A stretch of DNA of 64,000 nt from Neospora caninum Liverpool. Lineage: Eukaryota > Apicomplexa > Conoidasida > Eucoccidiorida > Sarcocystidae. Made by a program: the position numbers and the translations under genes. The stretch lies in NCBI RefSeq assembly GCF_000208865.1, contig NC_018397.1, positions 4,741,748-4,805,747 on the forward strand, in the 5' to 3' direction. How positions within the stretch are numbered: position 1 is the first letter of the stretch; each line of letters opens with the position of its first letter. The notes under the pieces are model-generated. The model was not told where the DNA came from. It saw only the letters and a program-made list of their open reading frames with translations, and made no database searches. Positions 45,501 through 57,700 of this stretch are shown here, in pieces.

Positions 45501-48500
45501 CAGAGAGAACGCCAGAAACCGGCAAAGAAGAGAAAGAGAAGGAAGCGAACAAAAAGGAAAGGAAGTAAAGGGAAAGCAGGAGGAAGAAGAAAAAACCGAG
45601 ACATGAGTCAGAAACACGACACAGGCGACACGAGAAGGTGCAAACGTGTAACTGGTATAGATATACATTTATGTTCCATGCAACTCTAGAGGTGAGCAAA
45701 GGTAGCGGCCTGCAACGGGTCTAGGCGAGACACGGACAGAACGAATGACTCTGAGGATCGAGTGTCTCCTCACCTGTTTGTAAACGGATTCTTCACACGC
45801 TCCACCAACATGTTCCTGCAGAGCGGCACGCGAGACAAGAGAAGCACTGAAAATGGAACCTGCTGATCTTCCGAACAAATACACATATATGCATATATAT
45901 ATATATATATATATATATGCATGTATATTTATAAATTTGCGTGTACCGAGGGTACACTCCGCTCCTCGAGTGACCATTTCTCGGCTGTCGCTCTCTCGCG
46001 GACTCCCTTCGGGGCAAGCTTCCCCCGGCGCCGCGCCTCGTCCCTCGCCTTCTGCCCGCCCGCCTCCTTTCTCCACGCGCATCGGCACCCGCACGCAAAC
46101 GCAGATACGTATAAAGCGACAAATGCGTCGTGTACCCTTCCGTACAAGCATAGATACTAACAAATGTATGGGCATATACTCATATATGTTTGTTTTACAG
46201 GAAGCTCGAGAAGAGACGAGCGGAGTGGCTTACATGAAGGCGGCGGCTGCTTCTGTTTTGACCAAACGCGCGCGCTTTGTTTCTGCGTCTTCGACGGCAC
46301 TCTCGGCGTTGCGCTTCTTCTCCTCGTTCAAGAAAGTCAGCTCCTCACAGACCTGCTGGAAGATTCTTTCTCTCTCACTCGCCGATCCCTACGCATGCAA
46401 AGAAGGGGAAACGCAGGAACACTTGGCGTGCGCATGCGCTACAACCCCCCAGACTCCACGCATGCGTCCCCACAAATGCATCCGTCTCTACGAGTAGAGA
46501 TATGCTTCGGAACAGAAATGCACAGACGCCTAGAACAGACGTCTAGAGCAGTGATATCTCCACGAGAGACCCGAGGAATATACTCAGAGAGCCGCATACG
46601 TACATGCGCACGGTCGGGTGCGTGCGTGCCGCCCTTCAAAAGGTGTATACACACTTGAGACCGGGGAGGGAGTTCGGTGCTGCTGAAAAGATATGTGTAG
46701 CGAAACACAGCCACATGCATGCATCCCAAAAGAGTCTGCTTTTTAGGCAGGGCCCTGCAGTCCACGTGCTCCGCGATATTTACTCGGTTTCGACCTTTGC
46801 TAGCGCATGCAGAACCCGAAATTCTTTGCTCCCTGGGGGGCGTGTCCAGTGTTCCTGTCGTCCCTTCGCGTTGTCCCCTCCAGGTTCACTCCTCTGCTTC
46901 TTGCGTCTCTCCTTTCCCTTTTCTGTCCTTCTCTCTGCGTTCTTACAAGCAGAAGATACTGGGGATGCGAGCGCAGTTCCTTTCGCAGCGCCGCCCATTC
47001 GTCGCTCGGACGCTCCGCCATCTTCTCTCTAAAAGAAGTCACGGTCGCCACAGAACACGAACACCCTTGTCGTCCTCTGCCTAACTGCTAAGGAGACGGG
47101 TTACAACAAAAAGACTGGCATGCGCCACGACACGGCTGTATACGCATCTATACGCTTGAATACAGATGTGCACATATTTGTGTGTATATGAATAACTGGA
47201 GCCATCGGGGTACGTAGGCATGGATACGGTCTACCGTTTCCGTCTTCCAGCTTCCAAGTAAACGACACATTGAAGTGGGCGCGTGCAAACGCGGCTGCAG
47301 CACAACGCGAAAAGCAAAGATATGTACATACATATATAAATGTATCTACATAGATACACGAAGGCTGTGAGCGGCTATCTGGAGGTGTGCTTACCGCATG
47401 AGTTTTTTGAAGTCGCGTTTGATGTTGTTTTTCTTCATATTTTTTTCTTGTCGCCTTCTGTCAATTGTCTCCTCCACCAGGCGCTTGCGAATCGGCACCC
47501 AGTCCGCTGGAGGGACACCAGCCGCAATCCAGCGCGGGTCATGCCCGCAGCGTTTCTCGAGTGTCTCGACAGTCGACGAGGCGTGGACGTGGCCGCTCTC
47601 ATACAGCTCATTCATCAGTTCTCTGAAGGCGTCGATCAGCTGAGCACCAACAGACGGAAACCCAAAACGCGAAAGAATGACGCTGCCGCAGGGACGCGAC
47701 TCAAATCCAGACACCGACAGCCAGAACGAAAGGCGAACATCTCCACAAGAAGATACAAAACCGCCAACAGAATGGCTGTTCGCACGATCAGACCTCCCCA
47801 GGAATCCGTGTGTGTGTATATGTATGTATGTATGTATGCATGCATGTATGTATGTATATATGTATATATATATATATATATATGCATGTATATATGCATA
47901 TATACATGCATGTATATATGCATGTGTATACCCATACGGACACAAGTGGGCATGTAGACGTTCACGCATTTATGGGTGAGTGTGTAGGTTGAAGTGTGTA
48001 TTGGGTGAAGAAGAAAGGGAGGGTCTACGGGAAAAAACTGAAGTCACCAAACAGCCTTTGTCCCCGCCCGCCGCCACTATGTCTGGGGCGATAAGGCCCC
48101 GGCGGCGCGTTCCCAAACGCAGCGCACCTCTTTCTGGCCTTGTCGGTTTTCGGCGACAACTTCCTTTAAGCATTTCTCGAAAAGGCGCTTCCTTTGCTCG
48201 GCCGGAATGGCGGCGAACCGAGGATCGAAGAGAAGCTTGGGCAGCACCTGACAAGCAAATGCAGAAAGGGAGATGAAAGGCATGCGCATACGAACGAAAA
48301 GGAAAACCGAAAATAGAAGAAGAAAGAAGAGCAGAGGGGATGCTGGTTCTTCCTCACCTTCTCGTAGTGCGCAAAGGGTCCGAGATTCCTCTCACGGAGC
48401 ATTTGTTTGAAGTCCTCGTAGCGGGCCATCTGCAACTGGAGCTGCCTCATTTCCTCCAACTCTTCCTCATCGTCGCTCGAGTCCGAGTCAGACGATTCTT

Positions 48501-48879
48501 CGCTCTCTCTCGCTCGCTTCGCGTTCTCCTCCCGATCTTGGGCGCTCTCCTGCTCGGTATCTCCGCCCTGGCGAGCGGTCGCGCGCCCGGCGGAAGCCGC
48601 AGAAGCCGCGGCGGGCACAGCCGCAGGAGACTGCCTGCAGGCAGCTCCGCCCGTGCGCTCGTCGATCGCCTTGACGAGATCGGCAATTTCTGGCGGGCAC
48701 GTCCAGGTCGCCTAAAAACACACATGGGCAAACCAAAAAAAGACTATGGGCATCTCTCTCTGCATAAAACACGATATATGCATATAAAAATACACACGTA
48801 TGGATATATATATATAAAGATGGAAAAGTAGATACGTGTGCATGCACAGATATATGTGTTCATAGGGATGCATATATCA

Positions 48880-48910
<31 letters not shown>

Positions 48911-49606
48911 CATACAGATACATACAGTATAGGTACGCATACACATGTAGCTAGAGAAACGTTTCGATGCACGTGAACGTGCATCTCACCTTTTTTGTTT
49001 TTTTGTGGTAAAAGTATTTTAGGCCGGTTGTCGTTTCGACGCGGTACCTGCGAAGAGCAAAGAGAGGATGGAACCCCAGAGACGAAGAAAATGCCCAGTT
49101 TGTTGCTCTTGCGCACGCTCAATTTCTTTTGTCTGCGGCGAGAAACACCAAAACAGGCTGTGTCTTCGTCTCGTCTTGGGTTGGTCTCGATTTCTCTTCG
49201 TTTCCCCTTCCTTTCTCGGGTTCTCTCAGCCGCAGTCGCAAAAGGAAGCAGTCCGCATTTGCGTAAAACGTGACGGTCTAAGAGTCTCGCAAAAGCCGAG
49301 AGGAAAGAAAGAGAAGCCTGTGACCCATCGACACCTTGCGTTGAAACAGCATCCAGGGGAGAGCGAGGACCACCGTCCGTTGGGTGTACACGTGGGCGTA
49401 CAGTCCGCTTTTCTTTTCGGGCTTTCCTGATGCAAGAGGAAGCACAGGTTTCTCCTGTCCTCGCTTTCCTAGCTCGCCCTCTCTCTGGGGTGCGCGATGT
49501 CCCCTCTCTCCAAGCACTCACCGCCAGCTCTTTCTCTTGCTACGCAACCAGCTCCTTCCCCCCATAAAAAACTTCACAGGCGAATCTGAAGCAAAGCGAG
49601 TGCGTA

Positions 49607-49648
<42 letters not shown>

Positions 49649-50826
49649 AGTTTGCTTGTGGGTACTGGTATACCGGGGTACATGCATAGAAATATATAAA
49701 TCTATGTATGTCATCCTTCTCTCCGAGTGCTCTTTTCTCCCTTTCCCCTGCGCGTTCTTGTCTGCGCGTTCGGCATCCCCTCTGTGTGACTGTACACGGA
49801 CCGCCGCGATCCAACGAGACGCCGCGCGGAATGGGGCGCCGTTTCGGTGTGTCTCTGCGGCAGTGTGTCCCTTTTCCAAAGCAGAGCTGGACTGCACGCA
49901 AGGGAGGTGCGCGGTTCCGTCGCCTACCAGGCGGTTGAGCCGATGGCCTCGTAGCATTCGGGCTTTCCAACTTTTCCGGCCACGCTGGCGTTTTGTGGCT
50001 CGTCGACAGCTGCGCTGGCGTCCCTCTGGGCCTGCATTTGTTGCAGAATTTGCTGCAGGATTTCCTTCTGCTGAATCCGCATTTGCTCCTCAAACCGCTT
50101 CTGCATTTCCTGCAGCGAGGATCCCTCGTCTGTGGCGGCGCCCTGCGCGCCGTGTGCGTCGGGTGTCTGTACGCCGCCAGCCAGCGCGGCCTGCGGGGCA
50201 GACCCGAAGAAGGGAAACGGAGGCTGCGACCACTGAAAGGAACCTTGCTGAGGGAGCGCCGCGCCGCCGTCCTCTTGCGAACGAAAGGGTTGGAACGGGA
50301 TTTTCGGCGGCGCGAGAATTTGAGGCCCGCGAGACGGACTCGGCTCGCTGGTGCCCCCGGCGCCGGGCACGCCGAAGGCCAGACCCTGTCCGAAGGTGCC
50401 AGCTGTAGGTACACCGCACGGCGACGCATGTGGGCCATTGGGGTGCGGAAACGCTTCGTTGGAAAAAGGCGAGGGGCCGAAGTTGCCGAACGTCGGCCCA
50501 GTCGGAGCGCCAGGCGCATGCAGAAACGCAGCCGCGGCGGCAGCCCCCGCAGTCTCGGCGGCGTGGGAGGTTCTGGGAAGGCTCGCCTGGTTCGCTGGCG
50601 AAGACCCGGGAGCGGCGAGCTTGAGGATCGCCGGTGCACTCGTGGTTCCAGGGGAGACCGTGGTCTGGTCTGCTGGAGCAGGCGAAGCCGCGGCTTCTCC
50701 GTCGGCGGCGCGCATCCAGTGTGGACGGTTGTCAGCCCGAGCGAAGATGAGCCCTCGCCCACGGCCGCCAGCAGGGACGGTGCCTACCCCTGAGGCGCCT
50801 AGAGGAGAAGACGCCAGAGGGTGCAT
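42519..50826 (-). CDS. WW/FF-domain protein, PRP40/TCERG1-like splicing or elongation factor
   Basis: Proteins of this class bridge spliceosome components or link RNA polymerase II to splicing. Fourteen exons on the minus strand: 50826-49928, 49047-48990, 48711-48358, 48247-48128, 47639-47395, 47028-46947, 46388-46234, 45815-45774, 45266-45146, 44470-44390, 44092-44000, 43511-43390, 43114-43055, 42576-42519. Every junction keeps phase, giving 829 residues. The N-terminal 260 residues are Pro/Gly/Ala/Phe-rich, then a Gln-rich coiled segment. One WW domain spans about 300-327: Trp300, GLKYFYHKKTKK and Trp322 (22 apart) with a following Pro pair. Acidic Ser/Asp-Glu sequence follows. The remainder is a helical array of FF-type repeats: YEDFKQMLRERNLGPFAHYE, DPRFAAIPAEQRKRLFEKCL, then YLLLGSASER, FTTGRVRLFL and later segments. 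PRP40 usually has two WW domains before its FF repeats, TCERG1 three; one is seen here. The start ATG is the first after a short upstream open frame and is uncertain. Confidence 0.82.
43032..43045. repeat. GGTGT-N4-ACACC palindrome, perfect copy
   Basis: GGTGTCTGTACACC lies in the last intron of the WW/FF gene, ten bases past the donor of exon 13. Confidence 0.9.
45888..45925. repeat. (TA)n microsatellite
   Basis: TATATGCA and TA repeats in the seventh intron of the WW/FF gene. Confidence 0.85.
47815..47935. repeat. TATG/TA/TGCA compound microsatellite
   Basis: Runs of GTAT, GCAT and TA units in the fourth intron of the WW/FF gene. The apparent open frames on both strands here are repeat artefacts. 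Confidence 0.9.
48791..48912. repeat. (TA)n-rich microsatellite
   Basis: TA runs at about 48805-48816 and 48881-48906 in the second intron of the WW/FF gene. Confidence 0.85.
49608..49650. repeat. (TA)n microsatellite
   Basis: TA run in the first intron of the WW/FF gene. Confidence 0.9.
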
Positions 50827-52922
50827 GCTGGCGGGGAAGCGCGCGCTCAGAACTCTGCAGAAAAACGCGGCGCAAGCCGTGAGGCGGGGGAGGCGCGCTG
50901 GGGAGCGGACGGGCACAGGGGAGTTGTGCGCCGCAGGAGAAAGGCGCGATGCTCCGAGCTCGCGTCTTGTCACCACTGGCAAGAGCGAGGGCGGAGAAAG
51001 GCAGTGAAGGAAGAGCGCGGCACGGAAACGGCGCAGCCTGGTTCGCGCAGGCCGCGGCGAGGACAGGTGACCAGCCGCTGTAAGCGTTTTTAGGGTCCGC
51101 GAGGCAGTGGAGGGTGGAGCGTGACACGTCGCAGCTTCGAAGTCGGCGACAACGAGCAAGGGAACGCAACACACGAACTGGAAAGAGGAGATGCACGAGG
51201 AAGAGAAGAAAGACCAATCGCCCAGCGGCGGCAGAGAGGCGGGTCCGAGGCTGGGACCGACGATGTGTTAGTGAGAGGGACGGAAAACAAGAGGATTCGG
51301 GGGAAAATGCTTCGAGCGCTCCCCACAAAGACGGAGATCTAAACGTATCACCGGCGAATTAGGGAGAGAAAAAGAAGCAGAGAAGGGACAACAAAGGATG
51401 GCGAGAAAGAAGGGCCATAATACGCTGAACGCATGTAGTGTCCGCCCGACTTACGAGCAAAGTGAAAAACGAAGCAACTCTGCATGCGCGGCCCGGGCGG
51501 GTGCTCTCGTTGCGGCGTGTACAGATGCGAGCTCGATAACTCACTACCAAAAGGATTCTTCACTTTGGGCAGGTTCCTTCGCTTCGGCATCATTTCCCAC
51601 TACACGAACAAGCACAAATGGGCGTGGACGAACTGTGCCTTCGTGTAAGGCTTCGCCCGTTTCGCCCGGTCGCGCAAGTCCTCGTCTTTTCCAGAACACG
51701 GGCCGAATTGTCGAACCCAAAGACACTGGGCAACCCGCACGCGTGTCCGTAACACGAATCTCCATTGGCGTGAAAAAGGTTCGGGAATCTCTTATGCATC
51801 CTCCGCACGTCGTAGAGCCCCGCTGCTACGCGCGAAAAGAGCCCGTCGGGCACGAACACACACCAGCAGGCAGTGCTCAGACAAAGCACCGGCTCACCCA
51901 TGAAGGTTTCCAGATGTATTTTCCTCTATACACCAGCGAAGTAGCCTTCGCAAGATGCACAACGAGCCATCGGCTCTTCCCTGTTTCCGTGACTGCACTG
52001 GACAGAAACGCGCCGGCGCCAAGGATGGTGAGCAGAGAAGCTCTGAGGCATTCCGGGAGCACCGGTGGAAACGCAGGCCATCTCTTCTTAACAGAAACTC
52101 AAACTTTACAGATGCGATACTCGCCCCTCGCAGCCAATCTCAGCAAACCTGTTTACGAGAAACACAGGAGCCGCTCGCAGGACCGAACCCTATCCGTGTA
52201 GAACTGTTATCGTGTGCGCGGATCGGGCGACACACATCTCGTGACGCTTGCGCTTTCTAACAGGATGGGGGATCTCTCAGCGCCCTTCTACGTATGATTT
52301 TTTCCTGCGAAGCGGCTCTGTGTTTCTCGGAGTTGCTCGCAGAATGTAAACGGCGACGTTGGACGTGTTGTTCCCCTTTTCGCTGTCTCTCTAAAACTGA
52401 AGAGTGCCGTTTCAGCCTGTTCGTTAACAGCACATCCACCTGGAAAATTGCAGGCCAGCGCGTCCGTAGCGGAAATGAAAGCGTTTTTGTAAGGGTTTGG
52501 GGAAGGGTGTTTGTTTCCTCCTGATGTGACACTTTTGTAGGGTGAGACCTTCGATTCCAAAGAACGTGTAGATGTTTGTGCAGTGTCCACATCAACAGAG
52601 CTGTGTCGAGACGTGGGTTTCCGTAGAATGCGTGGCCCGCAGAATAATTATGCGGGCTTGCCGATCGAGAAGCAACAATCACCGCTGCCATCGTATGAGA
52701 CGACTTGTGTAATCTCGCCCAAAAACCGGGGTCACCGGGCCTGAATGCTCGTAGCGGCTAACTGGCTGTCAAGCGAGCGCTTGGCAAGGGCGTCCGACCG
52801 GTCGACAGTCGCGCGATGGTAACTGGACCGAGAACCACCACATTTCTCATTCTTCTTTGTTGAAAACTAGAGGTCTGCCTGTCGGAAGCCTCTTTGGAAA
52901 ACCACTGCCGCCGCAACAGAGT
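50827..52922. other. divergent intergenic region
   Basis: Promoter region between the WW/FF gene (minus) and the superoxide dismutase gene (plus). A 267-codon open frame inside it is listed separately. Otherwise I see nothing gene-like. Confidence 0.5.
51398..52201 (+). CDS. possible uncharacterised ORF, 267 codons
   Basis: An ATG at 51398 (context AAAGGATGG) opens 267 codons without a stop. The translation is of mixed composition rather than the Ser/Arg-rich repeats typical of shadow frames here, but it shows no domain, signal peptide or membrane span. It lies upstream of, and on the same strand as, superoxide dismutase. It could be a real small gene, part of a long dismutase leader, or chance. 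I cannot choose between these from sequence alone. Confidence 0.2.
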   Translation: MARKKGHNTLNACSVRPTYEQSEKRSNSACAARAGALVAACTDASSITHYQKDSSLWAGSFASASFPTTRTSTNGRGRTVPSCKASPVSPGRASPRLFQNTGRIVEPKDTGQPARVSVTRISIGVKKVRESLMHPPHVVEPRCYARKEPVGHEHTPAGSAQTKHRLTHEGFQMYFPLYTSEVAFARCTTSHRLFPVSVTALDRNAPAPRMVSREALRHSGSTGGNAGHLFLTETQTLQMRYSPLAANLSKPVYEKHRSRSQDRTLSV

Positions 52923-53902
52923 ATGTTCGCCGCAGCCGCACGTCGAGCAGCCACGCGCACAGTACCAGGCGCTGTGAGTCCATTCGGGTGTAGTTATATT
53001 CGCAGTTCCACGGCTCCATTTAATTCTTTCAAGAACGTCCGCTCAATGTCGTTCCTCTTCAGCAGCGGCACTTTTGAGTGCCCTCCACTGCCCTACGACT
53101 ACAACGCGCTCGAGCCGTATATCAGTTCGACGTCTCTCAAGTACCATCATGACTATCACCATGAGGGGTACGTGAAGACCCTGAACAAGTTGGTCAAAGG
53201 CACCGAGTTCGAGAATAAGAGCCTTGAGGGTGAGTGTTGGCCTTTGGTTTTCTCTCTTTGGACCACTGTGCGCAGAAAAACGGGAGCGCTGCATTTGTTT
53301 TTTCGGCCTGGCATTCCTTGTTGCTTTCAGACATTATCAGGAGCTCCAGTGGAACCCTTTTCAACAACGCTGCCCAAGCCTGGAACCATACCTTTTTCTG
53401 GAACTCGATGAAGCCCAATGGCGGCGGCGACCCGACGGGTCTCGTGAAGGACGAAATCGACAGATGCTTCTCCTCGTTCTCTAATTTCAAAGAGGAGTTC
53501 ACCGATGTGGCCTCGAAGCACTTTGGTTCCGGCTGGGCCTGGCTCGTCTGGTGTAACGAGAAGAGGCGCCTGGAGGTGATGGACACCCACGACGCAGGCA
53601 ACCCCATCACAAAACGGAAATGGCCGATTTTGACCTGCGATCTCTGGGAGCACGGATACTACCTCGACACTCAGAACGATCGAGGCAAATACATCAAGGG
53701 TAAGACTTGATCACCTAACGAAGGTTGCGAGGTTGTTCGAGAGGGAGTCTGGCACCGGCAGAAAGTGCTCATCTTGTTTCTGGTTTTGCGCTGTCGCTTC
53801 TCAGCTTGGTGGAGCGTGGTGAACTGGGACTTCGCCAATATGAAGCTGGAAAAAGCCATGCGCGGCGAGCCCATCGAGGAGGCAGTCGGAGGCGGCCAGT
53901 GA
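52923..53902 (+). CDS. SOD2: iron superoxide dismutase, mitochondrial type
   Basis: Converts superoxide to hydrogen peroxide and oxygen. Three exons: 52923-53229, 53331-53699, 53805-53902, both introns in phase 1, giving 257 residues. The four metal ligands of the Fe/Mn family are present: His75 ([13 protein letters not shown]), His122 (AWNHTFFW), Asp206 and His210 ([11 protein letters not shown]). The Fe-type signature is the [10 protein letters not shown] run with GGGDPTG. The catalytic domain starts at about 53, after an N-terminal extension rich in Arg, Ala and Ser with almost no acidic residues ([18 protein letters not shown]), which is a good mitochondrial presequence. Coccidia carry several FeSODs, and the extension points to the organellar form. 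The frame is open back past 52857, but 52923 is the first ATG. The symbol follows common usage and is tentative. Confidence 0.92.
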
Positions 53903-54715
53903 GGCTCAGAGAGGGGGAATGCAACGAGGTGGAGGGGGGACACCTACAGTTCGAAGCTTTGAGGCTGCGTGTCAAAAAGGCCAGAGAAACTGAAAGGGGA
54001 ACAGCCGGGGTCTCTTGCCGACTTTTCTACACAGAGAAGGATCCTCCCCGCTATGTGGTTGGTTTGAGTAAGGAAGCAGGCACCGCACGCATGTGTAGGG
54101 AACGCTGTGTCGCGTAGACGCGCAGTTCGAAGGCGCAGCACCTTATGTGTGTAACCGTTCCGTATTTGCGGTGGCCTTTTCGAGTCTTCGGTATCGGGTG
54201 ATAGTCCATACTCGTCCGTGTATGTCATCATTGGGTCAACGCGGCTCTCACGGCGTTCCGCCACTGGTGGGGTTTAATACCCCTCGGGTGGGGGGTTTAC
54301 CAACACGCCTCAGGGCGTGTTCATGTGATACGGACGGAGAAAACCGACTTTCTCAGTCGATCGCACCCAAGGAACACCCTGCCTTTTTCAGAACAGGGGG
54401 GAACCACCAGGCATCTCGGGCGATGTGGGTGGTTGCGGCCGCCCCAAAAGGGAGACAGCGACTCCGCTCAAAGTACTTTTTGTATCCAGCGCGGGTGGCT
54501 GTGCTTAGGTTTGAGTTTTCACAAGACCTTGAAAAGACCGACCCCTCCACATGGTGGTTCCCTGCCTCAGGAGAGAGCCGCGTGGAGCGCGCGCACGCTG
54601 GTGTCCTACTGGTGTGCGATTTAATCCAGCGCGTCCGGTCCCTACACACGGAGACGCCTTCAAAGGTGAAGAATGCGCATTGCTTGCACAGTGCAAAGCC
54701 TGTTTCTAGTCGCAT
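53903..54715. other. convergent intergenic region
   Basis: Shared 3' flank of superoxide dismutase and the histidine phosphatase. A plus-strand frame at 54147-54746 is antisense and domain-free. Confidence 0.6.
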
Positions 54716-57700
54716 TTACTGGAAGAAGGATCCCCGCAAGAGCTGACAAGATCGCGGATCTATGAGGTAGTCGACGCGCCCGGAACCCTTTTGGCGCAGC
54801 TGAACGTAGTCGAACTTGAGGACTCCGCAGTTGGACAGCTTCTGGTCCTTCGCCGGGTGAAACTGGTCCGCCTGAGCAATCGTGGAGAACACCAGAAACT
54901 CTCGAGCGAAAGGCGCGTGTGGACACAGAAGGGCGGCGCCAGCAAACTTGTGGAGCCAGTCAGCGGCTCTGCTCCCTCTAGGCCACGAGAACACACAAAT
55001 GAGCCTTCAAGGCTGTGCACGCTGCCACCGTCCCAAAAGCACACACGAGAGACCGTGTGCAAACAGCCTTCTACAAGACGGCTCACCGGAAAGAACATGC
55101 GGAAAAAGTAGCGAAGCCAGCGGGAGTGACCGACGACGACAACCGCTTGGCGTTCGGTCGATCCTTCGGCAAACAGCCAGGACGAGAAGGCAAAGAGCCG
55201 GCCGACCACCGTGGTGTACAGGCGCTTGTTCCCTTGGTTGAATTTTTGGTCCAGGTGACTCGCGTACAGCTGGCCCAGTGACGCTCCGACGATTGCTTCC
55301 TCCAAATGCGACAGAGGAGGAGAAACCTTCCGACAAAACGGAAACGAAGAAAGCGACAAGGCGTCCGGGAAACGTGTGGACTCCTGCACGAAAAGAAATG
55401 AGAGCAACAGAACCGGAAGATCTCGCACCGACAAACACGCGCCAAGACGCAAACGGGGCACGTCGGTTCGTGACTCTATGAATACATGCACACATGTATT
55501 TACATAAACATATACACACATATGTACACATAAATCTACACATAAACATACACATATATCTATGAATATACACGTGCGCGTCGGTTCGCTTATGCGGCAG
55601 TGGAGCTACGGGGGAGGCGTACCTGGAGAGAAGAGAGAATCTGGACAGTCTGAGAGTGGAGTTGGACGGAGGGCCCAAGGGCAATGAGAAGTGTGGAAAT
55701 CGCCCGTCTGATACAGCAACAAACTCAAAGATCCACAGGCCTCGCATCGCTCCTGGTCGACTTGGAGGCCTTTCTCTTCCAACCGCCTGCGCCACGAGCG
55801 AATACCCTCTCCGGAATCACACAGCAAAGGAGAAAACGACTCCGAACAAGGACCGGAGACTGTTCATGCGACATGCCTCTCCCCCCCCCTGCCTCTTCTC
55901 CGACCTCTCGGCCTCACTGATTCACTTCTGTCGTTTCTTAACAGCCGAGTTTGTCTCTCCATCTCCCTTTCCGCCTCGTTTGGCATCGACGCCAAGCCCC
56001 CGTTCGCGGTGTAGCTTCATCCCCATGCAACCTGGCGTATATGTGCCGCTCATATATACACATACAGCTAGGTACACCGATAACCATGTATATATACACA
56101 CATATATGTATATGGAAATATAGGTTTTTTAAAAGGTCCATTGAGGATCTTCCGCGTTCTTTGTTCTTACCTGAGATTTGAGCTCACAAGGACCAGGGCG
56201 TCTTCGACAGCCTTGGTGGTTGGATGCCCTCGCTTCTCAACCGTGCCCGTGCGAATCTCTGCGCTTTCCCCGAATTGACCTCCCTCGCTTGCGCCGTTCT
56301 TTCCCTCTTCGCTGCGCGCGGCCTCCTCCTCTATCGAACGAAGTCGACTTCTGATTCCGTCTTCCCGCTCGTCCCCCCTGGCAGTTTGAGCCTGCGGTGT
56401 ACCTCCACCGCGACCGGGATGCGAGGCTGCTGGACCCTCGCTTGCCGTCTGCACGGCGTCAGTTCTGTTGCGCTGGCCGTCGCCGTTTCGCTCCGCCACT
56501 GCAGGGCTCTGCGCAAGATTTCGCCGCTCAACGCGCGCGTCACTCATCCCGCCTGCGCGGCTCTCGCCGCCGCCGTCGCCCAGAACTTGCATCTCCACGG
56601 ACCGTGGCGGCCCGGGCGCCAGCCCGGGTGTACCTACACCTGAGTGCGCGCTGACCAGCGACGCCGTCCCGGCTGCGAGCGCGGATGGCCACTCGCGGCC
56701 TGGCGAGGCCACAACGCCTCGCAGCGCCGCGCGCAGCTCCGCAGCTTGGGAGATCCCGGCAGTGCTCAGCGGCGAGTCGAAGAGGACGGAGTCTTTCTCG
56801 GGGGCAAGGAAGAGTTCCCATAGCCAAAAGAGGCAGAAGCGAAGCGGAAAGGAGAGCGAAAGCATCGGCCGATTGAAGGTCGTGTTCCATACGGACTCTC
56901 TGCGCGACAGAACGCACATTCACACATTGCCACACGCATTTTCTCGAGGCAGTGCCGAGACCTCACCTTGCTCTCGATTCTCCGAGATGTTCTCGATAAA
57001 TGTAGCCAGCGGACGGGTTACTATTTGGATATGTAGTATGGTCTTGATTATACTGCGAATCTTCTCACCCGTGGCGAATAAAGATGACAGTCCGGCGCTC
57101 GACCGAGTCCGCGTCTTCGAGGGCCACGCGCTGCCTCTTCAGGGCTGCGTCGAGGCCGCGCTCCTCCCCGGAGAGACAGAGAAAAAGGACTGCGTACGCA
57201 GTAAGCCAGACCTTTCTGAAGACGTTCCCGGCGGCCTGGAGAAAAGCGAGCAGACACGGAGACACCTTCACAGAGAAACGCGGCAGAGCAGTTGTAGACC
57301 GCCCTCCGGGGCGGTTAGCGTTGTACAGACGATGAACAAGTGTCCGATGCATGCCCACGCCTAGCACGCGCCGAGAACAACGCAAGCAACCAGACATATC
57401 TGTGTATCCTTTTCTTGCTAATAAACGCGGGAAAATTCGGCCACGTTAGGTATATATATGTGAGCCGCGCGGTACGTTGCGTGTGTCGGCGCAGTGTGGG
57501 GTGTATATACACATGAGGGGGAGATATGTGTGGATAGGACGAGAAGGCGCCGCACGGAGGAGGGGGATGAGAGAGTTCGTCGGATGCATCGACCTTTGTT
57601 CAAACACGATACACTGCCTTCTTTAGGCTCTTTGGGTGGTGCTCATTGATGCTTCTCTTCGTTATTGCTCTTCGACTTCTCCCTGTCTCTCACATTCCCG

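Noticed and set aside
49656..50793. Plus-strand frames opposite WW/FF exon 1
   Set aside because: They mirror a Pro/Gly/Ala-rich exon whose splice joins and WW domain support the minus strand.
57069..57397. Histidine phosphatase starting at the ATG at 57397
   Set aside because: A strong acceptor (GCTCGCTTTTCTCCAG) before 57235 is in phase with the hydrophobic exon 58159-57752, giving a better model. The shorter form remains possible.
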